Shown: positions 54,406 to 63,693, counted from the stretch's first letter. The stretch: 64,000 bases of DNA from JALCLA01 sp965653565 (GCA_965653565.1 CBFHAI010000016.1:15902-79901); one strand, 5' to 3'. Notes: generated by a model not told the origin, from the letters alone. Program-made: numbers and translations.

Positions 54406-56034
54406 ATGAAACGACTCGTCGATGCGATGCAGCAACTCGGTCGCGCGCTGATGCTGCCGATCGCGGTGCTGCCGGTGGCCGGTCTGCTGCTGCGGTTCGG
54501 TCAGCCCGACCTGCTCGATCTGGCTTTCATCGCCGCCGCCGGCGATGCGATTTTCGCGCACCTGGGATTGCTGTTCGCGATCGGCGTCGCCGTCGGCATC
54601 GCGCGCGAGAATCATGGGGCGGCGGGCCTCGCGGGCACGGTCGGTTTCCTGGTCGCGACCGAAGGCGTGCGCAGCATTCTCGGTGTCACGCCGGCCGATG
54701 TCGCCAAGCTCGGCGTGCCGCTCGGCATCGTGTCGGGCGTCATCGCCGGCGTGCTGTACAACCGCTATTCCGATATCCGCTTGCCGAGTTATCTCGCTTT
54801 TTTCGGCGGGCGGCGTTTCGTGCCGATCGCATCGGGCTGCGTGGCCTTGCTGGTCGCAGCGGTGTTCGGTTTCGCGTGGCCGGCGCTGGTCGCCGGTATC
54901 GATACGCTGAGCCACGGCGTGATGCAATCGGGCGGCGTCGGCTTGTTCGTCTACGGCGTGCTCAATCGCATCCTGATCGTCACCGGGCTGCATCACATCC
55001 TCAACAATGTGGCGTGGTTCCTGGTCGGCGATTTCGGCGGTGTCACCGGTGATCTGAAGCGCTATTTCGCCGGCGATCCCTCCGCCGGCGCCTTCATGTC
55101 GGGTTTCTTCCCGGTGATGATGTTCGGCCTGCCGGCCGCGTGCCTGGCGATGTATCGATCGGCGAGGCCCGAGCGCAAGAAAGCGGTGGGCGGCATGTTG
55201 CTGTCGCTGGCGCTCACCTCGTTCCTCACCGGCGTCACCGAACCGATCGAATTCACCTTCATGTTCCTGGCGCCGGTGTTGTACGCCGTGCATGCGGTAT
55301 TGACGGGACTTTCGATGGTGTTGATGGACGCCTTGAACGTGCGTCTTGGCTTCAGTTTCTCGGCGGGATTGTTCGACTACGTGTTGAACCTGGACCGCGC
55401 CACCAATGCGTGGCTGCTGCTGCCGATCGGCGCGGCGTATTTCGCGCTGTATTACGGGTTGTTCCGGTTCTTCATCCGGCGGTTCGATTTGCGTACGCCG
55501 GGCCGGGAGAGCGAAGCATCGGCGTTGCCGGCGACTTCGATCGTCGGCACGGGCGCCGCTGCCTTCGTCGCGGCGCTCGGCGGTCGCGAGAATCTGGTGA
55601 CGGTGGATGCGTGTACGACGCGGCTGCGCCTCGAATTGGTCGATCGTTCGCACATCGACGAGGCGGCGCTGCGCGCGCTCGGTGCGCGCGGATTCATCAC
55701 GGTCGGCACGCATGGGCTGCAGGTTGTTGTCGGGCCGATCGCGGATCAGGTGGCGGGCGATATCCGTGGCTGGTTGGCGCGCGGTGATGCGCCGTCGGCT
55801 CCTGTGAAGCTGGATGCCGCGGCCCTGCGCGAAGCGCTAGGCGGCGCAGCCAACCTTGGCGAAGTGATCGCGCGCGAATCGCGCGTGCTGGTGCGGGTAA
55901 GGGATGCATCGAAGGTGCGCTTCGAAGCGTTGCACGTTTCGGGCGTGCGTGGCGTTGCGCGCGGCGCAGAAGGTTCGATGCATCTGCTGCATGCGGATGC
56001 GACAGGTTTGGCGGGAGCTTTGCTCGCGCGCTGA
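54406..56034 (+). CDS. nagE: PTS N-acetylglucosamine transporter EIICB (NagE-like) with degenerate second EIIB domain
   Basis: The 542-aa inner membrane permease phosphorylates GlcNAc on entry. EIIC (about residues 1-370, ten membrane segments) has GGRRFVPI, GLHHILNNVAWF and GVTEPIEFTFMF. EIIB (about 385-455) has the phospho-Cys in TVDACTTRLRLEL. A second EIIB-like domain (about 470-542, LREALGGAANLGEVIARESRVLVRV) lacks the Cys. GAGGA stands 7 bases before the ATG at 54406. It closes the operon. Confidence 0.94.
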   Translation: MKRLVDAMQQLGRALMLPIAVLPVAGLLLRFGQPDLLDLAFIAAAGDAIFAHLGLLFAIGVAVGIARENHGAAGLAGTVGFLVATEGVRSILGVTPADVAKLGVPLGIVSGVIAGVLYNRYSDIRLPSYLAFFGGRRFVPIASGCVALLVAAVFGFAWPALVAGIDTLSHGVMQSGGVGLFVYGVLNRILIVTGLHHILNNVAWFLVGDFGGVTGDLKRYFAGDPSAGAFMSGFFPVMMFGLPAACLAMYRSARPERKKAVGGMLLSLALTSFLTGVTEPIEFTFMFLAPVLYAVHAVLTGLSMVLMDALNVRLGFSFSAGLFDYVLNLDRATNAWLLLPIGAAYFALYYGLFRFFIRRFDLRTPGRESEASALPATSIVGTGAAAFVAALGGRENLVTVDACTTRLRLELVDRSHIDEAALRALGARGFITVGTHGLQVVVGPIADQVAGDIRGWLARGDAPSAPVKLDAAALREALGGAANLGEVIARESRVLVRVRDASKVRFEALHVSGVRGVARGAEGSMHLLHADATGLAGALLAR

Positions 56035-56649
56035 GAGGCTGCGTAGATGTCGCAACTCATCGTTACCCCGGCCTCTCCTTGAAATAGAACAGTCGGCCGC
56101 CTCTGCGTGTGCTCAATCGCAAATTAGCGAATGTAGTCGGGGCAAACGCGGTCGATCCTCGCACTGCATCCCACTTCGCCCTTCCTTCAGGTTTTGCCCT
56201 TGGCCGTGCTTATCTCGCGACGTTGAAGCAATCTTGGGATTTCCGGTGTTGACGAGGCGGAGACTTGGACGTCGCGCGTGGTGGGGGAACCAAGCGACGT
56301 TCTGCCGCAAGCTCGGCTGGAATGCCAGTGCGTTCCAGTATCGGCGGCGTGCGGCAACGCACCCGACAACCGCATCGGCGGCGATGCCATCGGTGATGCT
56401 CGACGACCTTGGCCTGCAGGTCTCGAATCGAGTCTAGGCCCCGCCGCGGGTCGTGGGCGGTGTCATTCCCTGCCTCGGTGGATGCGGCCTGGGCTGGGCG
56501 CGATGCTTTGGTGAGCCCGGCGACCTGGTGGTTGATACGCGCCGGTCAATCTGCGCTGCGGGGGCCGACTATGGGGCACAGGTGTTCCGAAATCGCGCTG
56601 CTTCACGTATCAAGGTGCTATGCGTGGATGCACAAAGGAGTCAAAAACT
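56035..56649. other. 615-base region without a recognisable gene
   Basis: Short open frames are present, but none has a recognised domain, an SD-preceded start or consistent codon bias. Base composition and the orphan immunity gene that follows suggest a remnant of transferred DNA. No transposase motif, tRNA or repeat was found by eye. Confidence 0.5.
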
Positions 56650-57402
56650 ATGAGAGATACCGTGAAGCCCATTGACTATTTTGACAAGTGGATCGAGTTC
56701 GAGCGGAAGCAAATTGCGAACATCACTGCATGGCTGAACTCCGACGGGGCGTCGAAGCCTGAGGGCGCGGTGCTGGCTGCCTACCAGCGTGTCCGTGCCA
56801 ACCTGCACGTACTCATCATGCGCTACAGCCGCGGGGATCAGCTCGCGGAGCTGACCTGTGAGCTCAAGCAACTGCTTCCCATGGTTGCTGACCTTAGGCG
56901 CCGTCTAGAGATCCTTCCGCCGGACTCGGGACGCTACCGAAAGCAGTTTGAAGTGCTGGACCTCGACAATTACCAGTTGCGGCTTTGGCTGATTGCATTC
57001 AGTGTGAACCTGTCGCTTTCCGAGGAAGACGTTGACACGCTGGTGACGTTCATTGGCAATGAAGGCGAGGATGTACTCCTCGATCGGCTGGTTAACCGGA
57101 TCAGACCAGGTAGGAAAATAGGCACTGAACTGCACTTTGCACGTCCGTTTCAGCTGCTACTTGTGGCGCTGGACGCTTCCGGCGCCCAGCAAGGCGCGAT
57201 GATGCTGAAGTTCTTGAAGGCCTGGTATCCGGCGTGCAAGCGAGCGTACTGGTACAACAACGCGGAAGGCGATGATCGCGGGTATGTTGGCTATTGGTGC
57301 TTTGAAGCGGCGGCAGCCGTAAAGCTCTTCGGCATCGAGCACCAATCCTTCCGCGAACACCCTCACTACCCCGCTGACTTGCTGCAAGGTGCTTTCGCTT
57401 AG
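56650..57402 (+). CDS. PoNi-type immunity protein (DUF1910/DUF1911)
   Basis: The 250-aa cytosolic protein has an N-terminal helical DUF1910-like half (YFDKWIEFERKQIANITAWL). The C-terminal DUF1911 half has the signature WYNN..GDDRGYVGYWCFEAAAAVKLFGI and EHPHYPADL. PoNi proteins neutralise PoNe DNase toxins of polymorphic and type VI effectors. No toxin, Rhs, VgrG or T6SS gene lies in the window, so this is an orphan. AAAGGAG stands 9 bases before the ATG. GC is lower than in its neighbours, suggesting transfer. Confidence 0.85.
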   Translation: MRDTVKPIDYFDKWIEFERKQIANITAWLNSDGASKPEGAVLAAYQRVRANLHVLIMRYSRGDQLAELTCELKQLLPMVADLRRRLEILPPDSGRYRKQFEVLDLDNYQLRLWLIAFSVNLSLSEEDVDTLVTFIGNEGEDVLLDRLVNRIRPGRKIGTELHFARPFQLLLVALDASGAQQGAMMLKFLKAWYPACKRAYWYNNAEGDDRGYVGYWCFEAAAAVKLFGIEHQSFREHPHYPADLLQGAFA

Positions 57403-57617
57403 AGCTATCAGTGCGTCTTACTCGAGCGAGAACGCCGATTGTGCCGGCCACTGCGCTGTCATGCTGCGGCGTGTGCGTCTCACGTCTCACGTCTCAGGTC
57501 TCGTCGACATCGCAACTCCGCAGCCTTCTTCAGAGTCGCAAGATAAGCACGACTAAGGTCCAGAATAGGTGATGTTGGCGCACGCTTAGGATGGTTCAAG
57601 CTCCGCGCGGAGGTGGA

Positions 57618-58106
57618 CTACTCCGCCGCCTCGAACCGATTCGCCGCCACGTTCTTGCGCACCTTCGCCGGATCCCACACGCGCCCGTTCATCGCGATGT
57701 AGACGCCCGGCGCCAGACACTGCACCGCACCCACCGCGGTGCCGATGTTGAATTCGGCATCGGAGCCGCGAAAACGCGCGGGATTCAGCGCGCCCGTCAG
57801 CACGATCGTCTTGTCGGTGAGCGTCGAGAGCACCTTGGCCGTGTCGACCATGGTGTCGGTGCCGTGCGTCACCAGCACGTGGCGCGCCGGTTGCGCGGCG
57901 ATCGTCTGGCGCAGCAGATCGCGGTCGGCCGCGGTGATGTGCAGCGAATCCTTGCGGATGATCGGGATCACGGTGAAGCGGAACGCCACGCCGAGTTCTT
58001 CCAGGATGCGGCCGATCTGCGGCTCGCCGACCTGGAAGTCGGATTTATCGTCGAAGTACACCTTGTCGATGGTGCCGCCGGTGGTGACGATGCACAGTTG
58101 GTCCAT
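57618..58106 (-). CDS. Small asparaginase-domain protein
   Basis: The 162-aa protein corresponds to the N-terminal domain of L-asparaginase: IVTTGGTIDKVY with the first catalytic Thr, VTHGTDTMVDTA with the second Thr-Asp pair, and VLTGALNPARF. The usual C-terminal domain is missing, as in the known short (about 160 aa) group, so it is not a broken gene. Activity on asparagine is uncertain. The ATG at 58106 starts exactly at the beta-strand; the upstream frame runs through a palindromic repeat. Confidence 0.85.
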   Translation of the reverse strand: MDQLCIVTTGGTIDKVYFDDKSDFQVGEPQIGRILEELGVAFRFTVIPIIRKDSLHITAADRDLLRQTIAAQPARHVLVTHGTDTMVDTAKVLSTLTDKTIVLTGALNPARFRGSDAEFNIGTAVGAVQCLAPGVYIAMNGRVWDPAKVRKNVAANRFEAAE

Positions 58107-58149
58107 CGGAGTGTCCGCAGTGGGGGGTGGGTGGGAGTCGCGATCGGGG

Positions 58150-58250
58150 TTGGGAATCGGGAATCGGGATAAAGCAGGAGCAGGACTCGCGGTGCCGTAA
58201 AGGATCAGCGCAGCACACGCTCTCTCCCGATTCCCAATTCCCGATTCCCG
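58150..58250. repeat. Dispersed GGGAATCGGGA palindromic repeat
   Basis: TTGGGAATCGGGAATCGGGA (58150-58169) faces TCTCCCGATTCCCAATTCCC (58222-58241) across about 50 bases, giving a long stem. It is the same family as 9478, 30900 and 33458. It sits between two co-directional minus-strand genes. Confidence 0.7.
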
Positions 58251-58267
58251 GCTCCTAGCCCCGCAAA

Positions 58268-58621
58268 TTATACGCCGCCACGCTTGCGCGCGAATCGCGC
58301 GCGCATGCCGTCCCAGCTCGCCGCCACGACGATCAGCACGCTGAGCGCGATCTCGCCGAACGCGAGCAACCGCACCGCCGGCGAGGTCCATGCTTCCATC
58401 ACGCCGTGGCTGAAAAGGAACAGGGCCGCCAGGCCGCCCCAGAAGGTCGCGCTCCTGCGGCGTGCGGCGAGCAGGATCAGCCCGGGCAGCAACACGGCTG
58501 CGTGCAGCGACGCTGCCAGCGCCGCGGGCATTCGCGACGGCGGCGCGACCACGAAGTGCCACGCAAGAATCAACAGCAACAACAGAATCATCGCCAGCGA
58601 AGCCACCGTGCGCGCCCTCAT
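58268..58621 (-). CDS. DUF2069 membrane protein
   Basis: The 117-aa protein has four hydrophobic segments. The HGVMEAWTSPAVRLLAFGEIALSVL stretch at about residues 71-95 is the DUF2069 signature. It follows wrbA with an ATGA overlap (58618-58621), the usual order in Lysobacterales. Function unknown. The start is fixed by the overlap. Confidence 0.88.
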   Translation of the reverse strand: MRARTVASLAMILLLLLILAWHFVVAPPSRMPAALAASLHAAVLLPGLILLAARRRSATFWGGLAALFLFSHGVMEAWTSPAVRLLAFGEIALSVLIVVAASWDGMRARFARKRGGV

Positions 58622-59211
58622 GCGCCGAGCTTCGCGGCGATGCTGGCGACGCGGCGGCCGAGGGCGCGCGCCAGGGTCTGTTCGTCGGCGCTCAGGGTGT
58701 TGTCGTTCTGCAACCCGGCCACATGGCTGGCGCCGTACGGCGTGCCGCCGCCGGTGGTCGTGTTGAGGGCCGGTTCGGTGTAGGGCAGGCCGACGATCAG
58801 CATGCCGTGATGCAGCAGCGGCATCATCATGCTGAGCAGGGTCGATTCCTGGCCGCCGTGCTGCGTGGCGGTCGAGGTGAAAGCGGCTGCGGGTTTGCCG
58901 ACCAGCGTGCCCGACGCCCATTCGGCGCTGGTGCCGTCGAGGAAATGCTTGAGCGGCGCGGCCATGTTGCCGAAGCGCGTCGGGCTGCCGACGATGATGC
59001 CGGCGCATTCGTCGAGGTCGCGTTTTTCCGCGTACGGGGCGCCGTCTTCGGGTTCGGGCGGGCTCGCGACCTGGGTGGTCGGCGACACCGGCGGCACGCT
59101 GCGCAGGCGGGCCTGCATGCCGGGCACTTCTTCGACGCCACGCGCGATCTGCCGCGCCAGCCGGGCCACCGAACCGCCGCGGCTGTAGTAGAGGATCAGG
59201 ATTTCGGCCAT
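58618..59211 (-). CDS. wrbA: NAD(P)H:quinone oxidoreductase WrbA
   Basis: The 197-aa flavodoxin-like FMN enzyme reduces quinones by two electrons. The FMN phosphate loop is YYSRGGSVARLA. IIVGSPTRFGNMAAPLKHFLD and TQHGGQESTLLSMMMPLLHHGM are WrbA-specific. The length matches the tetrameric family. It is translationally coupled to the DUF2069 gene downstream and divergent from yihY. Confidence 0.95.
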   Translation of the reverse strand: MAEILILYYSRGGSVARLARQIARGVEEVPGMQARLRSVPPVSPTTQVASPPEPEDGAPYAEKRDLDECAGIIVGSPTRFGNMAAPLKHFLDGTSAEWASGTLVGKPAAAFTSTATQHGGQESTLLSMMMPLLHHGMLIVGLPYTEPALNTTTGGGTPYGASHVAGLQNDNTLSADEQTLARALGRRVASIAAKLGA

Positions 59212-59295
59212 CGCGATTCTTCCGGAGCAGCGACTAGGGTAACCGAGGCCGGCGCAAGGTGAGTCTCAGCATGGCGATGCGGTACGCTTCGCGGC

Positions 59296-60573
59296 ATGTC
59301 ATATCGCGAGACGCTGCGCCGCTGGTACAACGAACTCGACCGCGAGCGCGCGCGCGCCTTCGGCAGATTCGTCTGGCGCCGCTTCCTCGAAGACCGCTGT
59401 TTCGAATCGGCCGGCGCGCTGGCCTACGCCACTTTGTTCGCGCTGGTGCCGCTGGCGGCCGTGGTGTTCGGCGTGGTTTCGATGTTCCCGCTGTACGAAA
59501 CCTGGGTCGACGAATTGAGCGAATTCGTGTTCGCCAATTTCGTGCCGCGCGCGGCCGAAACGGTGGCCGATTTCCTGCGCAGTTCGGCCACCAATGCGCG
59601 CGGCTTGCCCGGCCTGGGCGCGCTCACCCTGCTCGTCACGGCCCTGCTCACACTGGCGAGCATCGAGGACACCTTCAATCGCATCTGGCGCGTGAGCGCG
59701 CCGCGCCGCGCGATGTCGCGCGTGCTCACCTATTGGGCCGCGCTCACGCTGCTGCCGATCCTGACCGTCGCCAGCCTGATCGTGTCGTCGTATGTGGCGT
59801 CGTCGCCGCTGCTGGTGCAGTCGGACACCGGCAACAGCGTCGGCCACGCCTTCCTGCGGATGTTGCCGCTGGCGCTGGAACTGGCGGCTTTCAGCATCGC
59901 CTATCGCGTCATCCCGAACCGCACCGTGGCCGCACGCCATGCGCTGATGGGCGGCCTGCTGGCGACGGTGCTGTTCGAGATGGCGAAGGCCGGCTTCGCG
60001 TTCTATCTGGGCCGCGCGAATTACCAGCAGTTGTACGGCGCGGTGGCGGTGATTCCGATCTTCCTGATCTGGATCTACGTGTCGTGGGTGGTGGTGCTGC
60101 TCGGGGCGTCGATCGTGGCGTCGCTGGCCGCGTTCCGCTTCCAGCCGGCGGCGATGCGCTTGCCGCCGGGCTACGAAATGTTCGGGCTGCTGCGCCTGCT
60201 CGGCCGCTTCGCCGAAGCGCAGAACACCGGGCGCGGCCTGCACACCGAGGAATTGCGCAAACTCGAACCGCTGCTCACCGACGATCTGCTGATGCGCATG
60301 CTCGGCGAAATGGCCGCGGTGAAGGTGCTGCAGCGCACCGAAACCGGCGAATGGGTGCTGGTGCGCGATCTCGATCACCTCACGCTGGGCGAACTCTACG
60401 AGGCTTCCGAACTGCGCATTCCGGCCGGCGAGGCCTGGCTGCCGTGCCGCGACGATGCCATCGGCCGGCGCGCCGAGGAAGGCATCAACGAACTGCGCCT
60501 GCCGCTGCGCGAGCACCTCAAACGCAGTGTCGCTACGATATTGCGCGATGCACCCAACGGGAGTCGGCCCTGA
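59296..60573 (+). CDS. yihY: YihY/BrkB-family inner membrane protein with cytosolic C-terminal domain
   Basis: The 425-aa protein has six membrane segments over about residues 30-275. ESAGALAYATLFALVPLAAV, RIWRVSAPRR and KAGFAFYLGRANYQQLYGAVAVIPIFLIWIYVSW are YihY marks. A winged-helix-like cytosolic tail of about 130 residues follows (RGLHTEELRKLEPLLTDDLLMRML). The role is unknown; older RNase BN naming is wrong. The TGA overlaps the ATG of the thioredoxin gene. TACGCT lies 7 bases before the ATG. Confidence 0.92.
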   Translation: MSYRETLRRWYNELDRERARAFGRFVWRRFLEDRCFESAGALAYATLFALVPLAAVVFGVVSMFPLYETWVDELSEFVFANFVPRAAETVADFLRSSATNARGLPGLGALTLLVTALLTLASIEDTFNRIWRVSAPRRAMSRVLTYWAALTLLPILTVASLIVSSYVASSPLLVQSDTGNSVGHAFLRMLPLALELAAFSIAYRVIPNRTVAARHALMGGLLATVLFEMAKAGFAFYLGRANYQQLYGAVAVIPIFLIWIYVSWVVVLLGASIVASLAAFRFQPAAMRLPPGYEMFGLLRLLGRFAEAQNTGRGLHTEELRKLEPLLTDDLLMRMLGEMAAVKVLQRTETGEWVLVRDLDHLTLGELYEASELRIPAGEAWLPCRDDAIGRRAEEGINELRLPLREHLKRSVATILRDAPNGSRP

Positions 60574-61082
60574 TGTCGAGGATGGCGATGCAAAGGATGG
60601 CAAGGAGTTTCATCGTGTTCGCCGCTGCCGGCATGCTGGCGATGGTCTCGCACGCGCAGGCGGATGCGAGAACCCCGGCGTTGCAGGTCACCACGCTCGA
60701 TGGCAAGTCCTGGGACCTGGCCGCGCAGCGCGGGCAATGGACGCTGGTGAATTTCTGGGCCACCTGGTGTGCGCCCTGCATCAAGGAAATGCCGGATCTG
60801 GCCGCGCTCGACAAGCGCCGCGACGATCTGTCGGTGATCGGCCTGGCCTACGAGGAAATCGCGATCGAGGACCTGCGCGCCTTCCTGCGCGAACATCCCG
60901 CCGACTATCCGATCGCGATCGTCGATGTGTACGCGCCGCCGGCCGATTTCGACACCCCGCGCGGCCTGCCGATGACCTATCTGATCGCGCCCGACGGCAC
61001 CGTCGCCAAGCAGTTCGTCGGGCCGGTGACCTCGAAGGACATCGAAACCGCCATCGCGGCGCACGACGCGGCGCAAGGCTGA
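60573..61082 (+). CDS. TlpA/ResA-like periplasmic thioredoxin-fold protein
   Basis: The 169-aa protein has a signal peptide (ARSFIVFAAAGMLAMVSHAQA) and a thioredoxin fold with active-site motif FWATWCAPCIKEMP (WCxPC). The cis-Pro region is RGLPMTYLI. It is probably a periplasmic disulfide reductant, for example for cytochrome maturation. It overlaps yihY by one base (TGATG) and is followed after 1 base by acylphosphatase. Confidence 0.92.
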   Translation: MSRMAMQRMARSFIVFAAAGMLAMVSHAQADARTPALQVTTLDGKSWDLAAQRGQWTLVNFWATWCAPCIKEMPDLAALDKRRDDLSVIGLAYEEIAIEDLRAFLREHPADYPIAIVDVYAPPADFDTPRGLPMTYLIAPDGTVAKQFVGPVTSKDIETAIAAHDAAQG

Positions 61083-61083
61083 C

Positions 61084-61350
61084 ATGCCTGCCGCGCGCTT
61101 CTACGTCTCGGGCAAGGTGCAGGGCGTGTTCTACCGCGCCGCCACCCGCGAACAGGCCGAACGCTTCGCCTTGAGCGGCTACGCCCGCAACCTCACCGAC
61201 GGCCGCGTCGAGGTGCTGGCGGTGGGTGAGGAGGGCGCGATCAGCGCGCTCGAACGCTGGCTCTGGCAAGGCCCGCCGAGCGCGCGCGTCGAGGACGTCC
61301 AGCGCGAATCGGCCGAGGCCGAAATCACCCGCGGCTTCCATACGGGCTGA
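61084..61350 (+). CDS. acyP: Acylphosphatase
   Basis: The 88-aa cytosolic protein hydrolyses acyl phosphates. The signature is YVSGKVQGVFYRAATREQA, with the catalytic Arg in VFYR, and GYARNLTDGRVEVLA, with the catalytic Asn in ARN. The length is typical. It is probably co-transcribed with the yihY-tlpA pair. Confidence 0.95.
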   Translation: MPAARFYVSGKVQGVFYRAATREQAERFALSGYARNLTDGRVEVLAVGEEGAISALERWLWQGPPSARVEDVQRESAEAEITRGFHTG

Positions 61351-61422
61351 ATGGTGCGCCCAAGGGAGCGGCGATCACGGTCAGCGGTGCCGGGCCGCGC
61401 GGCCTGCGGGATACGATGGAGC

Positions 61423-61501
61423 AGGGGCGAGGGATGAGTGGCGAGGGCGTACTTTCCAACGCCGAGTCACCTCCAGAGTCGCGCCCTCACTACTCGCCCC
61501 T
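61423..61501. repeat. Imperfect inverted repeat upstream of the histidine kinase
   Basis: AGGGGCGAGGGATGAGTGGC with GAGGGCG (61423-61449) is complementary, with small gaps, to CGCCCTCACTACTCGCCCCT (61482-61501). It looks like another intergenic palindrome and argues against placing the kinase start upstream of it. Confidence 0.5.
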
Positions 61502-61532
61502 AACCCCTTCTCTTAATCCCTTCGCCTTGCCC

Positions 61533-62618
61533 GTGCCTCCCGCCAGACTCGAAGAACCCAGCAACGCCCGCCTCTTCTGGCTGCTGCACACCGGCGGCTG
61601 GGTCGGCTCGTTCCTGTTGTGGTACCTGTCGGCGCTGGCGCACGGCAAGCCGGCCAATTACTGGAAACTCTCGCTCTCCACGGCGGTGTCGGGCTTCGTC
61701 GTCACGCTGGCGCTGCGCTGGCTGTTGCGCGGTTTCTGGCACCTGCCGCCGTCGCGCCTGATCGCGGCGATGCTGCTGCCGGTGCTGGCCGCCTCGGCGA
61801 GCATGGGCGGGGTCTACGTGCTGGTGCTGATGGACTGGTGCGGCGCCGAATGCATGCCCTCGTCGCGCCTGGCCTACGGCGCCTACATGTTCGGCCACCT
61901 GTACGTGGTGATGAGCTGGGTCGGCTTCTACATCGGGATCAAGTATTACCGGCAGTTGCAGCAGCAGACACGCCACGCGCTGGCGGCCAACGCGATGGCG
62001 CACCAGGCGCAACTGAAAATGCTGCGCTACCAGCTCAATCCGCATTTCCTCTTCAACACCCTGAACGCGATTTCCACGCTGATCCTCGATCGCGCCAACG
62101 ACACCGCCAACCGCATGGTGCAGAGCCTGTCGGCCTTCCTGCGCCACTCGCTCGACAACGACCCGATGCAGCGCGTCACCTTCAAGCAGGAACTCGACGC
62201 GCTGCGGCTTTACCTGGACATCGAGAAGGTACGTTTCGCCGAACGCCTGCAGATCGACTACGAGATCGAGCCCGAATGCTATTCGGCGCTGCTGCCCAGC
62301 CTCCTGCTGCAACCGCTGATCGAGAACGCGATCAAATATGCGGTGGCGCGCCGGGTCGAAGGCGGGCGGCTGGAAATCGGCGCGCGCCGCGTCGGCGACG
62401 CGCTCGAACTGCGGGTCGCCGACGACGGCCCGGGCTGCCCGCTGTTCGACAACGGCGGCATGCCCGAAGGCCACGGCGTCGGCCTGGTCAACACCCGCGA
62501 ACGGCTGCGCGTGCTGTACGGCGAGCGTTCGTCCTTCGTCGCGCGCAACCGCGAGCCGAGCGGCGTCGAAATCCGCCTGAGACTGCCGTTCGAGGCCGGC
62601 GGCGCGCCGCGCGAGTAG
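61533..62618 (+). CDS. LytS/YehU-type sensor histidine kinase (AlgZ-like)
   Basis: The 361-aa protein has four membrane segments (about residues 15-145). A His_kinase domain has the phospho-His171 in YQLNPHFLFNTLNAIS, and HATPase has PSLLLQPLIENAIKYAV and HGVGLVNTRERL. The layout is that of AlgZ/FimS, partner of AlgR. The start is uncertain: an ATG at 61416 is possible, but that part lies in an inverted repeat. GTG 61533 begins the conserved part. The LytTR regulator follows after 100 bases. Confidence 0.88.
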   Translation: MPPARLEEPSNARLFWLLHTGGWVGSFLLWYLSALAHGKPANYWKLSLSTAVSGFVVTLALRWLLRGFWHLPPSRLIAAMLLPVLAASASMGGVYVLVLMDWCGAECMPSSRLAYGAYMFGHLYVVMSWVGFYIGIKYYRQLQQQTRHALAANAMAHQAQLKMLRYQLNPHFLFNTLNAISTLILDRANDTANRMVQSLSAFLRHSLDNDPMQRVTFKQELDALRLYLDIEKVRFAERLQIDYEIEPECYSALLPSLLLQPLIENAIKYAVARRVEGGRLEIGARRVGDALELRVADDGPGCPLFDNGGMPEGHGVGLVNTRERLRVLYGERSSFVARNREPSGVEIRLRLPFEAGGAPRE

Positions 62619-62718
62619 CCGGCCGCGGGCGCGGTTTTCGCGCCACATGACCATTTGCACATGCGGCGCAAAGTAGGTGCCCGCAGGCTGCCCTTCTGAC
62701 TTGTCTGTGGGGACGCCG

Positions 62719-63531
62719 ATGACGGCTGCGATCCGAACCCTGATCGTGGACGACGAGCCGCTGGCTCGCCGTGGCCTGGAAATACGCCTGGCCGAACACG
62801 ACGACATCCAGATCATCCGGCAATGCGGCAACGGCGACGAAGCGGTGCGCGCCGTGACCGAACTGCAGCCGGACCTGATGTTCCTCGATGTGCAGATGCC
62901 CGGCCTGGACGGCTTCGCCGCGCTGCGCGCGATCCCCGCCAGCCAGATGCCGCTGGTGGTCTTCGTCACCGCCTACGACCACTACGCCATCCGCGCCTTC
63001 GAAGCCAGCGCGGTCGATTACCTGTTGAAGCCGATCGACGACAGCCGTCTGCACCAGGCCCTCTACCGCGTCCGCCAGCACCGCCGCGACCGCGATGCCG
63101 AAGAACACTGCGCCAGGCTGCTCAACCTGCTGGGCGAGCTGTCCGGCAAACCCTCGCTCACGCTCGACGAAGTGCTCGACGACGACGCCGCCGCGAAACT
63201 CAAGAAAGGCGAACAGAAAATCTCGATCCGCGACGGCGGCCGCACCGTACGCGTGGACGTCGACCACATCCGCTGGATCGACGCCGCCGGCGACTACATG
63301 TGCATCCACACCGACACCGAAACCCACATCCTGCGCGCCACCATGCGCGAACTCGAACGCCAGCTCGACGGCCGCCGCTTCCAGCGCGTGCACCGTTCCA
63401 CCATCGTCAATGTGAACCGCGTGAAGTCGATGCGGGCGCATATCAATGGGGAGTATTTCTTGATGCTCGATTGTGGGCATGAGTTGAAGTTGAGCCGGAG
63501 TTACAAGGAGAAGATTGAGTTGTTGAAGTAG
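62719..63531 (+). CDS. LytTR response regulator (AlgR-like)
   Basis: The 270-aa protein has a receiver domain with the acidic pair in LIVDDEPLA, phospho-acceptor Asp57 in LMFLDVQMPG and Lys in DYLLKPID. A LytTR DNA-binding domain follows from about residue 165 (IRWIDAAGDYMCIHT, RFQRVHRSTIVNVNRV). It is the partner of the upstream kinase. Xanthomonas AlgR relatives control exopolysaccharide and type IV pili, a likely but unproven role here. GGGGA lies 5 bases before the ATG. Confidence 0.93.
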   Translation: MTAAIRTLIVDDEPLARRGLEIRLAEHDDIQIIRQCGNGDEAVRAVTELQPDLMFLDVQMPGLDGFAALRAIPASQMPLVVFVTAYDHYAIRAFEASAVDYLLKPIDDSRLHQALYRVRQHRRDRDAEEHCARLLNLLGELSGKPSLTLDEVLDDDAAAKLKKGEQKISIRDGGRTVRVDVDHIRWIDAAGDYMCIHTDTETHILRATMRELERQLDGRRFQRVHRSTIVNVNRVKSMRAHINGEYFLMLDCGHELKLSRSYKEKIELLK

Positions 63532-63693
63532 GGGGAGGGGTGCGGGAATCCGCAAGGGATTTGCGGATTTGTGTTTGTGTCAGCACTTGTGACTTTCCAC
63601 TTCGCGTTTCGTGTGTTTTTTGGCCTGGATGGAGCGGCTTCATCGCGGAATCCGGCAGGGCTTCGGTATTCGCGATTCCACTCCAATCTCGTC

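Noticed and set aside
56035..56514. Remnant transposase or Rhs toxin in the region before the PoNi gene
   Set aside because: No DDE, HTH or toxin motif could be read in any frame; reported only as unassigned.
58107..58562. Longer N-terminal part for the asparaginase-domain protein
   Set aside because: The upstream frame runs through a palindromic repeat and the DUF2069 gene in another frame; the known short family begins at the chosen ATG.
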